Of a stretch of 5,089 nt of DNA, positions 1 through 5,089 are shown one piece after another (positions within the stretch are counted from its first letter, which is position 1; the number at the start of each line of letters is the position of its first letter). Both the position numbers and the translations under genes were made by a program. Origin of the DNA: Verrucomicrobiota bacterium (GTDB taxonomy: Bacteria > Verrucomicrobiota > Verrucomicrobiia > Chthoniobacterales > Terrimicrobiaceae); NCBI GenBank assembly GCA_026398285.1, contig JAPLTI010000065.1, positions 1 through 5,089 of the forward strand, given 5' to 3'. The notes beneath the pieces were generated by a model. The model did no database searches, was not told where the DNA came from, and was given only the letters and a program-made list of their open reading frames with translations.

Positions 1-73
1 GTCTATGACTGCCGAATTGGAAACCAATCCCCGGCGCTCATAGCTGCTACAAGAAAATGGCAGTCACATAGAC
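1..73. repeat. Imperfect inverted repeat / possible structured element at the window edge
   Basis: Positions 1-13 (GTCTATGACTGCC) are the reverse complement of 59-73 apart from a 2-nt insertion at 66-67: 7-13 pairs with 59-65 and 1-6 pairs with 68-73. Between the arms, 16-20 and 24-28 (ATTGG-AAA-CCAAT) form a second small hairpin. An 11-nt direct repeat with one mismatch (AGCYGCTACAA) lies at 42-52 and 74-84. The outer arm begins at the first base of the window, so it may extend further upstream. It could be a structured RNA, a dispersed intergenic repeat or the end of a mobile element; I do not recognise it as a known RNA family. Reading frame 1 is also open from the edge to a TGA at 97-99 (about 32 codons), so the tail of an upstream gene cannot be excluded. 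Confidence 0.4.
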
Positions 74-94
74 AGCCGCTACAACCCCTCAGAA

Positions 95-121
95 AATGAT
101 TCTGCCATCCATGATTCTGTC
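95..121 (-). repeat. 27-bp dispersed repeat, copy 1 (one mismatch)
   Basis: This copy matches the one at 2285-2311 in the same orientation at 26 of 27 positions; the difference is C at 105 where the other copy has T. It is inverted relative to the copy at 1444-1470. The unit is two 11-mers (GACAGAATCAT when read on the minus strand) separated by GGAT. After one mismatch, the following six bases (AAATCC, 123-128) also match the sequence after the 2285-2311 copy, so the true unit may be slightly longer. Together with the copy at 1444 it brackets the first glycosyltransferase gene. Confidence 0.85.
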
Positions 122-220
122 CAAATCCTCGGCTCTGGCACAAACATCGCTCAAAATCTTTTTTAAAGATTCGGCTTTCTTTTGAACGAAACTCGAATAA
201 TCAAGTCTCTTTTTTTCTCC

Positions 221-1441
221 ATGCGATTTCTTCTCACCCATCCAAACTTTCCATCGCAGCTTAGGTCTGTGGCCCAAGTGCTGGCGGCGAATCCTAACAA
301 TGAGGTCCGCTTCCTGACCAATACCGACAATGGCGAGATTGCAGGCGTCAAAAAAATTATCTATAAGCCGAAGCGGGATCCAGCGCCCCAGACGCATCAT
401 TATTTGAAGGGATATGAGCAGGCGATTTTGCATGGGCAGGCAGCTTACATGGCTTGCATGGAGGCCAAAAACCAAGGATTCGTGCCGGATTTGATTTTTG
501 GTCATGCAGGGTGGGGGCCGACCTTGTTTCTAAAGGATGCTTTTCCGCGCACGCCGATGGGGTTGAATTTCGAATGGTTCTACCATGCCCACGGGACGGA
601 CTGTGATTTTGATCCGGCAGACCCGATCAATGCCGACGACGAGGCGAGGATTCGGACGAAAAACGCCACGCTGCTGGCGGACTTGGCAGCTTGCGATGGA
701 GGGGTGTGCGCCACGCGTTTTCAATACGAGCAGTTTCCTGTGCATTTGCGCTCGAATCTCATTATTGGGCACGAGGGCATCGATACGAATTTCTTCAAAC
801 CGAATCCGGGTGGAAAATTGGTGCTCGCGAATGGCAAGCTCGACCTCTCGGGGGTTGATGAAATTGTAACCTACGCAACTCGCGGCATGGAGCCGTATCG
901 GGGCTTTCCGCAGTTCATCGAGGCAGCGCACCTGCTTCAGAAAGCCAGGCCGAATGCTCATGTGGTGATCGCAGGTGATAACCGCGTCGCTTATGGAAAG
1001 CAGGCTCCGAACGGGAAGACATGGAAAGACCTCTACATGGAAAAATTTCCGCTCGATCCAGCGCGCACGCATTTTGTGGGGTCGCTGCCCTACGGGGAAT
1101 ATGTAAAGCTCCTCCAATGCACCAAAGCGCACATCTACCTCACTCGGCCCTTTGTGCTTTCCTGGTCCATGCTGGAGGCGATGTCCTGCGGCGCGCTGGT
1201 GGTTGGATCCAATACGCCACCGGTGCAGGAGGTGATCACGGATGGCATCAACGGTCTCATGGTGGACTTTTTCAAGCCGGACCAACTTGCCGCCGCCCTC
1301 GACCGCGTGCTGGCGAAGCCGAGCGAGTTTGGCCAGATGCGGGAAAAAGCTCGCCAGACTGTTGTTGCAAAATACGACATGACATCCTGCCTGCGGCAAA
1401 AACTCACCTGGCTGTCCGGTCTGATGAATGCCCGAAGGTAG
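221..1441 (+). CDS. GT-B glycosyltransferase, family 4-like
   Basis: Predicted cytoplasmic sugar transferase of 406 residues that would move a sugar from an activated nucleotide donor to an unknown acceptor. The N-terminal half opens with MRFLLTHPNFPSQ, a beta strand and loop typical of the family-4 variant that Pfam calls Glyco_trans_4_3. A linker HEGID (184-188) precedes the donor-binding half, which begins near YATRGMEPYRGF (R221-G228). The motif SWSMLEAMSCG (E319) with a second Glu at 337 matches the GT-4 donor site. The first Glu of the usual EX7E motif is replaced by Phe (RPFVLSWSMLE); from memory this is normal in this subgroup. ATG 221 is chosen over an in-frame TTG at 182 because the family's N-terminal motif starts exactly there. 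No Shine-Dalgarno is visible; the preceding bases are pyrimidine-rich. It is likely the first gene of the operon. Its acceptor cannot be told; the context suggests modification of an exported product. Confidence 0.9.
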   Translation: MRFLLTHPNFPSQLRSVAQVLAANPNNEVRFLTNTDNGEIAGVKKIIYKPKRDPAPQTHHYLKGYEQAILHGQAAYMACMEAKNQGFVPDLIFGHAGWGPTLFLKDAFPRTPMGLNFEWFYHAHGTDCDFDPADPINADDEARIRTKNATLLADLAACDGGVCATRFQYEQFPVHLRSNLIIGHEGIDTNFFKPNPGGKLVLANGKLDLSGVDEIVTYATRGMEPYRGFPQFIEAAHLLQKARPNAHVVIAGDNRVAYGKQAPNGKTWKDLYMEKFPLDPARTHFVGSLPYGEYVKLLQCTKAHIYLTRPFVLSWSMLEAMSCGALVVGSNTPPVQEVITDGINGLMVDFFKPDQLAAALDRVLAKPSEFGQMREKARQTVVAKYDMTSCLRQKLTWLSGLMNARR

Positions 1442-1443
1442 AG

Positions 1444-1470
1444 GACAGAATCATGGATGACAGAATCATT
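1444..1470 (+). repeat. 27-bp inverted repeat, left arm of the GxxExxY cassette
   Basis: This is the perfect reverse complement of 2285-2311 over 27 bp, with mismatches immediately beyond on both sides. It comprises 11-mer GACAGAATCAT (1444-1454), spacer GGAT, the same 11-mer (1459-1469), then T. It starts 2 nt after the TAG stop of the glycosyltransferase gene and ends 18 nt before the start codon of the GxxExxY gene. Confidence 0.95.
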
Positions 1471-1475
1471 GGGCT

Positions 1476-1482
1476 GGAGGGG
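1476..1482 (+). promoter_or_regulatory. Shine-Dalgarno site for the GxxExxY gene
   Basis: GGAGGGG lies 6 nt before ATG 1489. It is one of two strong ribosome-binding sites in the window and supports ATG 1489 over the adjacent in-frame TTG at 1486. It lies just inside the left repeat arm, so the cassette carries its own translation signal. Confidence 0.75.
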
Positions 1483-1488
1483 TAATTG

Positions 1489-2289
1489 ATGCCAGTGTTG
1501 TGCGATTTACCTGCTGTTGCAATCGAGCAGGATCGTTTTCATGAGATTGATCGGACGGTGACGGGATGTGCCTTTGAAGCGCACAACTCACTTGGCCGCT
1601 TTTTTGATGAACAGATTTATCAAGGAGAATTGGCAAAGAAATGTTCCAGCATGGGTTTGGCGACCCGGTTAGAGGTGCCAATTACCGTTTCACACAAAGA
1701 ATTCTCCAAAACCTACTATGTGGATTTTGTTGTAGAAAATTCCGTGCCTTATGAATTCAAGGCGGTTGAGGCACTAACGGGAGCTCATCACAACCAGTTG
1801 CTCAATTATTTGCTTCTGCTTGGCTTGAGGCATGGGAAGCTTCTCAACTTTCGACCTCCATCGCTCGAGTCTCGGTTTGTCTCCACAACGCTGGGTCATG
1901 CAGAGAGAGTTTCTCTCATCGTCGACGACAGAGGATGGTTTGAAATATGCCCTGAGGATGCGCTTTTAAAAACCAAATTGCTGGATTTGCTTCGGGACCT
2001 TGGACTGTTCCTTGAAGTCTCCCTCTACCGAGAGGCATTGCTTAAACTCATGGAGAAAGACTCCCTTGGTTTAAAAGAGGTCGAGATTCACTCCGCCGGT
2101 GGAGTTCTCGGATCTCATCGAATGTGTCTTCTGAATCCCAAAACCGCATGGCATCTCTCGACAGTTCGTGACCACACGGAAAGCTATTCAATACACTTGA
2201 TTCGTCTCCTTTCTCACTCAAACCTCCATTGCCTCCACTGGATTAACTTGAATCATCGACAGGTTAGTTTGAGGACCCTTAAAAAATGA
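1489..2289 (+). CDS. GxxExxY protein, PD-(D/E)XK nuclease-like, long form
   Basis: Protein of 266 residues. Residues 15-125 match the GxxExxY family: the signature survives as FFDEQIY (F38, E41, Y44), with the Gly replaced by Phe. Next come a strand EVPITV (62-67) and the nuclease-like core YYVDFVV...YEFKAVEAL, with D79 and the E89-F-K91 pair as candidate metal-binding and catalytic residues, then HHNQLLNYLLLLGLRHGKLLNF (split here as H100-Q103, L104-G112 and R114-F121), the usual QLLNYL helix and LLNF strand. The common family members are about 125 residues; this one has a C-terminal extension of about 140 residues ending in LHWINLNHRQVSLRTLKK, which I recall from longer relatives in Verrucomicrobia. 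Family function is not established; nuclease activity is an inference from the fold. The gene is AT-richer than its neighbours and enclosed by inverted repeats; its TGA stop lies in the right arm. No signal peptide or membrane segment is visible. Confidence 0.88.
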   Translation: MPVLCDLPAVAIEQDRFHEIDRTVTGCAFEAHNSLGRFFDEQIYQGELAKKCSSMGLATRLEVPITVSHKEFSKTYYVDFVVENSVPYEFKAVEALTGAHHNQLLNYLLLLGLRHGKLLNFRPPSLESRFVSTTLGHAERVSLIVDDRGWFEICPEDALLKTKLLDLLRDLGLFLEVSLYREALLKLMEKDSLGLKEVEIHSAGGVLGSHRMCLLNPKTAWHLSTVRDHTESYSIHLIRLLSHSNLHCLHWINLNHRQVSLRTLKK

Positions 2290-2311
2290 TTCTGTCATCC
2301 ATGATTCTGTC
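2285..2311 (-). repeat. 27-bp inverted repeat, right arm of the GxxExxY cassette
   Basis: Perfect 27-bp reverse complement of 1444-1470 and 26/27 identical, in the same orientation, to 95-121. It overlaps the last codon and TGA stop (2287-2289) of the GxxExxY gene. It ends 9 nt before ATG 2321, and so occupies the place where a ribosome-binding site for the next gene would be expected. Confidence 0.95.
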
Positions 2312-2320
2312 AAAATCCGC

Positions 2321-3196
2321 ATGAAAGTCCTCGTCACCATTCCGCATTTTCACAATCCGAAGGGTGGGGGAGCTTATGGGTCCACCGGCTCGGAAAGCAC
2401 GCGGCGGGCGGAAGCGCTTTCGCGGAGTATCGCTGGACTGCATGAGAGTCTAGGGCCGCGTCAGGCTTTTTTGTATTGCCTGCATGAACCCGTGCCGGGT
2501 CGCGGGAATGGGCGGCTTTTGAAGGTAAACAATCAGGCGGCGGATGCGCTGGATATCGCTGTTTGCACGGTCGGCGACTCGCATTTGATCAACAGCCTCT
2601 CGGTCCCCAGCGGCATGTTTCATCATCAACCGGTGAAGTCTGATCCCATGATGATCGGTTTTGCGTGTCAGCAGGTGCTCAAGGCACATCTGGGGAAATA
2701 CGATTTCTACTTCTATCTCGAGGATGACTTGCTCATTCAGGATCCGTTTTTTCTGAGGAAGCTGGAGTGGTTCACTCGCACTTTCGGCGAGGAGGTTTTG
2801 TTGCTGCCGCATCGATATGAAATCTCGTCAAAGGAAGCCCTACACAAACTCTACATCGATGGACCTGTGCGGCCGGATTTCACCGCGCGGTGGCAGGATG
2901 TCAATGACCGGCGGTTGTTGAACGCCGAATTTCTCGGGCAGGAAATTTCCTTCGAGCGGTGGTCGAATCCGCACTCGGGCTGTTTTTTTCTGAGCGCCGC
3001 GCAAATGGCGCGTTGGGCGGAGTCGCCGACCTTCGGCGATGGCGACTGCAGCTTTGCCGGTCCGCTCGAGAGTGCTGCCTCGCTGGGCATCATGCAAAAA
3101 TTTCGTATTCACAAACCCGCTGCGCCCCATGCAGGTTTTCTTGAACTCCAGCATCTGCACAACCGCTACCTCGGCGAGGCATTGAAGACCCCTTGA
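2321..3196 (+). CDS. Putative GT-A-like glycosyltransferase
   Basis: Protein of 291 residues that I do not assign to a named family. It opens with MKVLVTIPHFHNP, a Rossmann-like first strand, followed by a Gly/Ser-rich loop. FYFYLEDDLLI, with E134-D135-D136, looks like the metal- and nucleotide-sugar-binding DxD-type motif at the end of a GT-A strand. The later NPHSGCFFLS (H218, S219, G220 near its centre) resembles the acceptor-side strand and loop of such enzymes, and a His-rich tail (HAGFLELQHLHNRY) could supply a further metal ligand. No signal peptide or membrane helix is seen, so it is probably cytoplasmic. It starts 31 nt after the GxxExxY stop and 9 nt after a repeat, with no visible Shine-Dalgarno, which may reflect disruption by that repeat. 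It probably cooperates with the GT-4 enzyme upstream. The glycosyltransferase call is an inference from motif and context. Confidence 0.7.
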   Translation: MKVLVTIPHFHNPKGGGAYGSTGSESTRRAEALSRSIAGLHESLGPRQAFLYCLHEPVPGRGNGRLLKVNNQAADALDIAVCTVGDSHLINSLSVPSGMFHHQPVKSDPMMIGFACQQVLKAHLGKYDFYFYLEDDLLIQDPFFLRKLEWFTRTFGEEVLLLPHRYEISSKEALHKLYIDGPVRPDFTARWQDVNDRRLLNAEFLGQEISFERWSNPHSGCFFLSAAQMARWAESPTFGDGDCSFAGPLESAASLGIMQKFRIHKPAAPHAGFLELQHLHNRYLGEALKTP

Positions 3197-3234
3197 ACAA
3201 GGCATAGTGTGACCACCTTACTTTGAAAGAAGAC

Positions 3235-3933
3235 ATGGACAGAACGGACGGAACAACGATCGATGCGGCGGAGCTTGGCTCTTACAGACTTTGGAAGGCC
3301 CTCCTGCGAGCGCGCCTGCTAGACGAGGCGAGTGCGGGTTTTGCTCCCGAACCCAGCGAGGTTGAGTCCGCCTGGCAGGGATTTTGCAAAAAATTCCAAG
3401 TTGATCCAGTGACCTCGCTCCCTGTGCCGCAGGATTACATTGGCTGTCCACCGGAGCGCTTGAAATCGTCTATCGAACGCGAGTGCAGGATTGCGCTCTG
3501 GAAAAAAAACCTCTTTGAGCAACAGGCTGAGGAACACTTCGAGCGCCGCAAGCCTGCGTTGGATCGCGTTGTTTATTCGTTGCTCCGTGTCAAAGAGGCC
3601 GGGTTGGCCCGCGAGCTGTGGTTCCGTATCAAAGAGGGGGAGGCCACCTTTGCCGATCTCGCGCCCACCTATGCGAGTGGGAATGAGGTTTACACGGCCG
3701 GCATCGTCGGTCCCGTCGCACTCGGAGCCATGCATCCCGCATTGGCAGGCGTGCTGAAGCCTGCGCGCGCCCGAGAGTTGCTGAAGCCCTTTGCCGTCGC
3801 GGAGTGGTTTCTTGTGGCGAGGGTGGACCACCATTTGCCTGCCGAATTCGATGAACAAATGAAATCCCAAATGATCGAGGAGCTCTGCCATCAATGGCTG
3901 GAGGAACGCACCCATGGCCGACCAACCGCTTGA
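3235..3933 (+). CDS. Parvulin-like (PpiC-type) peptidylprolyl isomerase-related protein, exporter-associated
   Basis: Protein of 232 residues. The N-terminal part (1-107) is helical and SurA-like, including LGSYRLWKALLRARLLDEA. Residues 108-200 resemble a parvulin domain: ARELWFRIKEGEATFADLA, then YASGNE, GIVGPV, MHPALAGVL and EWFLVARVDHH. The His of the usual HILV strand is absent (RVVYSLLRV instead), so isomerase activity is doubtful and a chaperone or substrate-holding role is possible. The C-terminal FDEQMKSQMIEELCHQWLEE helix closely resembles, from memory, cyanobacterial isomerases encoded beside HetC-like ABC exporters. There is no signal peptide, so it probably acts in the cytoplasm on the export substrate. 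ATG 3235 is preferred to the in-frame TTG 3223 because of a weak purine tract (AAAGAAG) just before it. It lies 38 nt after the previous gene and overlaps the next by 20 nt. Confidence 0.8.
   Translation: MDRTDGTTIDAAELGSYRLWKALLRARLLDEASAGFAPEPSEVESAWQGFCKKFQVDPVTSLPVPQDYIGCPPERLKSSIERECRIALWKKNLFEQQAEEHFERRKPALDRVVYSLLRVKEAGLARELWFRIKEGEATFADLAPTYASGNEVYTAGIVGPVALGAMHPALAGVLKPARARELLKPFAVAEWFLVARVDHHLPAEFDEQMKSQMIEELCHQWLEERTHGRPTA
3900..3905 (+). promoter_or_regulatory. Shine-Dalgarno site for the ABC exporter gene
   Basis: GGAGGA lies 8 nt before ATG 3914 and inside the end of the parvulin-like gene. It fixes the exporter start and points to translational coupling of the two genes. Confidence 0.75.
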
Positions 3934-5089
3934 TACCACAGCCGGCCAAGTAGCCGACCGCATTGCCGCAGGGAAGGGTCCCCTCTCCAAGGCGCCCCGC
4001 GAGTGGCTCGCGCGCCTTGGTGCAGCAGGCCGGCTCGCCCGCGCCACGATCGGGCAGGTGCTGATCACTCCCGCAAAATTGAGCGGGCATGTCTTTATTG
4101 TCCTCGAGGGACGCGTTCGCTTGTTGGGCGTTCGGGCGGGAGACCCTCATCCCGAGCTGCTCCAAACGCTCGGGCCTGGTGGAATTGCCGGTCTGGCTAC
4201 TTTCAACTCCGGCGTCCCTGTTGAGGCCGCCACCGCAGCGGTGGATTGCGTGTGCTTGATGGTCGAGACAGCCCGCTTCCGCGAGCTTCTCGGCGAGGCT
4301 CCAGAACTCCAAAAAAGCCTAGAAGCAGCTGTCACCCCCGCCGAGTTGTTCAACCTTCTGTCGATGGATTTCACGCGGTGCGCCTTGGATATATCAAAGG
4401 TCCCGGACTTGGTTCGAGCGGCTCTGCCAGAGGCTCTGCTGGAGACTGGAAACGCGGATGTCCGCGACGGCTTCACCTTTTGGATTGCGGAGGGTGATGG
4501 ACGCGGAACGCGGTGGACGCCTGCCGACGGGCCGCTTCGTCGTATCGGCATTCCCACCGGTGTTCTGGAGCGCAGCGAGATTCCAGATGTTCCCAAAGAG
4601 GCTGGAATTCCTGCACCGCCTGCGTTGCCGCCGGCCGAGTCCTTGCTGGACCCGCTCATCGATTATCCCGTTCTCACCACGCAGAACGGACCACTGGAGG
4701 AGGTCATCGCCTGCTTCGGGATGTTGGCGAAATTTTTTGAGAAGGAATTTCCAAAGGAGGCCGCGCGTCGTGTTTTGTCGAACGAGGTTCCTGCCGACCG
4801 CAAACCTTCGCTGCACACATGCGGCAACATTGCCAGCATGTCAGGATTCGCCGCTCAGCTCGTCAAGCTTCCGTCTGCGAATCTGGGGCGCGTTGAGACT
4901 CCGGCACTGCTCATGCTCGACGGCACCGTCTCGGTGCTTTTTCAAACCGGGGCCAAAGGCGTCGTTCTCGCCAATCCCCGGACTGGCCTGGAGCGTCTGT
5001 CGGTGGATGATTTCCTGCCGCGCCTTCCGGCGGAGGTCGAGTTGCTCTTGCTGCGGCCGCTTCCGAAGGAGGAGAAGGGAAAATTCGGT
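3914..5089 (+). CDS. ABC exporter, HetC-like, N-terminal part: cNMP-binding-like and degenerate C39-like domains (cut by window end)
   Basis: The frame stays open for 392 codons to the last base, so the 3' end is missing. Residues about 41-140 look like a cyclic-nucleotide-binding fold (GHVFIVLEGRVRLLG, LGPGGIAGLATF, then a helix with FRELL). A proline-rich linker follows (about 213-258, with PAPPALPPAESLLDP). Residues about 256-385 resemble the C39 peptidase-like domain of peptide and type I exporters: CFGMLAKFF, LHTCGNIASMSGFAAQLVKLP, TPALLML, LANPRTGLERLSVDDFLPRL, ending at KGKFG, where relatives continue into the first membrane helices. The catalytic positions appear lost: Glu263 where Cys is expected, no His near 338-339, and Asn354 for the Asp of the DP motif. 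It is therefore probably a substrate-docking domain, as in HlyB, rather than a leader peptidase. The missing part should hold six membrane helices and an ATPase domain. Context: coupled to the parvulin-like gene. Confidence 0.82.
   Translation, partial: MADQPLDTTAGQVADRIAAGKGPLSKAPREWLARLGAAGRLARATIGQVLITPAKLSGHVFIVLEGRVRLLGVRAGDPHPELLQTLGPGGIAGLATFNSGVPVEAATAAVDCVCLMVETARFRELLGEAPELQKSLEAAVTPAELFNLLSMDFTRCALDISKVPDLVRAALPEALLETGNADVRDGFTFWIAEGDGRGTRWTPADGPLRRIGIPTGVLERSEIPDVPKEAGIPAPPALPPAESLLDPLIDYPVLTTQNGPLEEVIACFGMLAKFFEKEFPKEAARRVLSNEVPADRKPSLHTCGNIASMSGFAAQLVKLPSANLGRVETPALLMLDGTVSVLFQTGAKGVVLANPRTGLERLSVDDFLPRLPAEVELLLLRPLPKEEKGKFG

Larger units (their letters stand above)
1444..2311 (+). 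mobile_element. Putative inverted-repeat-bounded GxxExxY cassette (868 bp)
   Basis: A single gene sits between perfect 27-bp inverted repeats, with only 18 nt between the left arm and the start codon, and with the stop codon inside the right arm. Removing the segment would leave about 11 nt between two glycosyltransferase genes, as expected for a compact operon. Base composition also shifts: by hand count, 1681-1740 is 19/60 G+C while 2881-2940 in the next gene is 37/60. No target-site duplication is seen (AGAG to the left, AAAA to the right) and no transposase is encoded. That it is mobile is an inference. It could instead be a chance gene between copies of a dispersed palindromic repeat. 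Confidence 0.5.

Noticed and set aside
155..171. AT-rich hairpin AATCTTT-TTT-AAAGATT as a terminator or promoter element
   Set aside because: The stem is only 7 A/T-rich pairs with no following T tract and no convincing -35/-10 pair around it, so it is too weak to call.
182..220. TTG-initiated extension of the first glycosyltransferase by 13 residues
   Set aside because: The extension is low-complexity and has no ribosome-binding site, while the family's N-terminal motif begins exactly at ATG 221.
530..1399. Long reverse-strand open frame across the first glycosyltransferase
   Set aside because: It is antisense to a clearly recognised protein, has no family-like motif, and is explained by GC-rich codon structure.
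1021..1485. Second plus-strand open frame overlapping the end of the first glycosyltransferase
   Set aside because: It is out of frame inside the conserved donor-binding domain and its translation shows no recognisable motif; its end merely runs through the repeat.
95..2311. The three 27-bp copies as a CRISPR array
   Set aside because: Copies are separated by whole genes, lie in mixed orientation and lack regular short spacers; no cas gene is present.
1444..2311. A classical insertion sequence
   Set aside because: The only gene is a GxxExxY protein, not a DDE, HUH or serine/tyrosine recombinase, and no target-site duplication is visible; kept only as a putative cassette.
3319..4312. Two long reverse-strand open frames under the parvulin-like and exporter genes
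   Set aside because: They overlap each other and lie antisense to recognised domains; their translations are rich in Arg, Pro and Ala without motifs, as expected of shadow frames.

Overview
The window looks like bacterial chromosomal DNA, moderately GC-rich, from a tightly packed operon with every supported gene on the + strand. The best guess for the source is a Verrucomicrobiota or related PVC-group bacterium. This rests on a long-form GxxExxY protein flanked by short repeats of the GACAGAATCAT type, and on a mix of good and absent Shine-Dalgarno sites. It is an inference from recalled family distributions, not from any search.

Layout: (1) Positions 1-220 are a leader with no certain gene. 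It holds an imperfect inverted repeat (1-73) and a first copy of a 27-bp repeat (95-121). (2) 221-1441 encodes a GT-B type family-4 glycosyltransferase. (3) 1444-2311 is a self-contained cassette: a GxxExxY/PD-(D/E)XK nuclease-fold gene (1489-2289) enclosed by a perfect 27-bp inverted repeat. The repeat begins 2 nt after the upstream stop codon, and its other copy ends 9 nt before the next start codon. (4) 2321-3196 encodes a probable GT-A-like glycosyltransferase with an acidic EDD motif. (5) 3235-3933 encodes a parvulin-like (PpiC-type) protein. (6) 3914 to the window edge encodes the N-terminal 392 residues of a large ABC exporter. Its visible part has a cyclic-nucleotide-binding-like domain, a proline-rich linker and a degenerate C39 peptidase-like domain; the membrane and ATPase domains would lie beyond the edge.

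How the genes fit together: the parvulin-like protein and the exporter overlap by 20 nt and resemble the peptidylprolyl isomerase plus HetC-like exporter pair I recall from cyanobacteria, usually followed by an HlyD-type adaptor. With two glycosyltransferases in the same transcription direction, the locus may modify and export a protein or peptide by a type-I-like route. The substrate is not visible. The GxxExxY cassette is much more AT-rich in places than its neighbours and looks inserted between two glycosyltransferase genes that would otherwise be only about 11 nt apart. The most notable features are this inverted-repeat-bounded cassette, the third repeat copy upstream, and the loss of expected catalytic residues in both the parvulin-like and C39-like domains.
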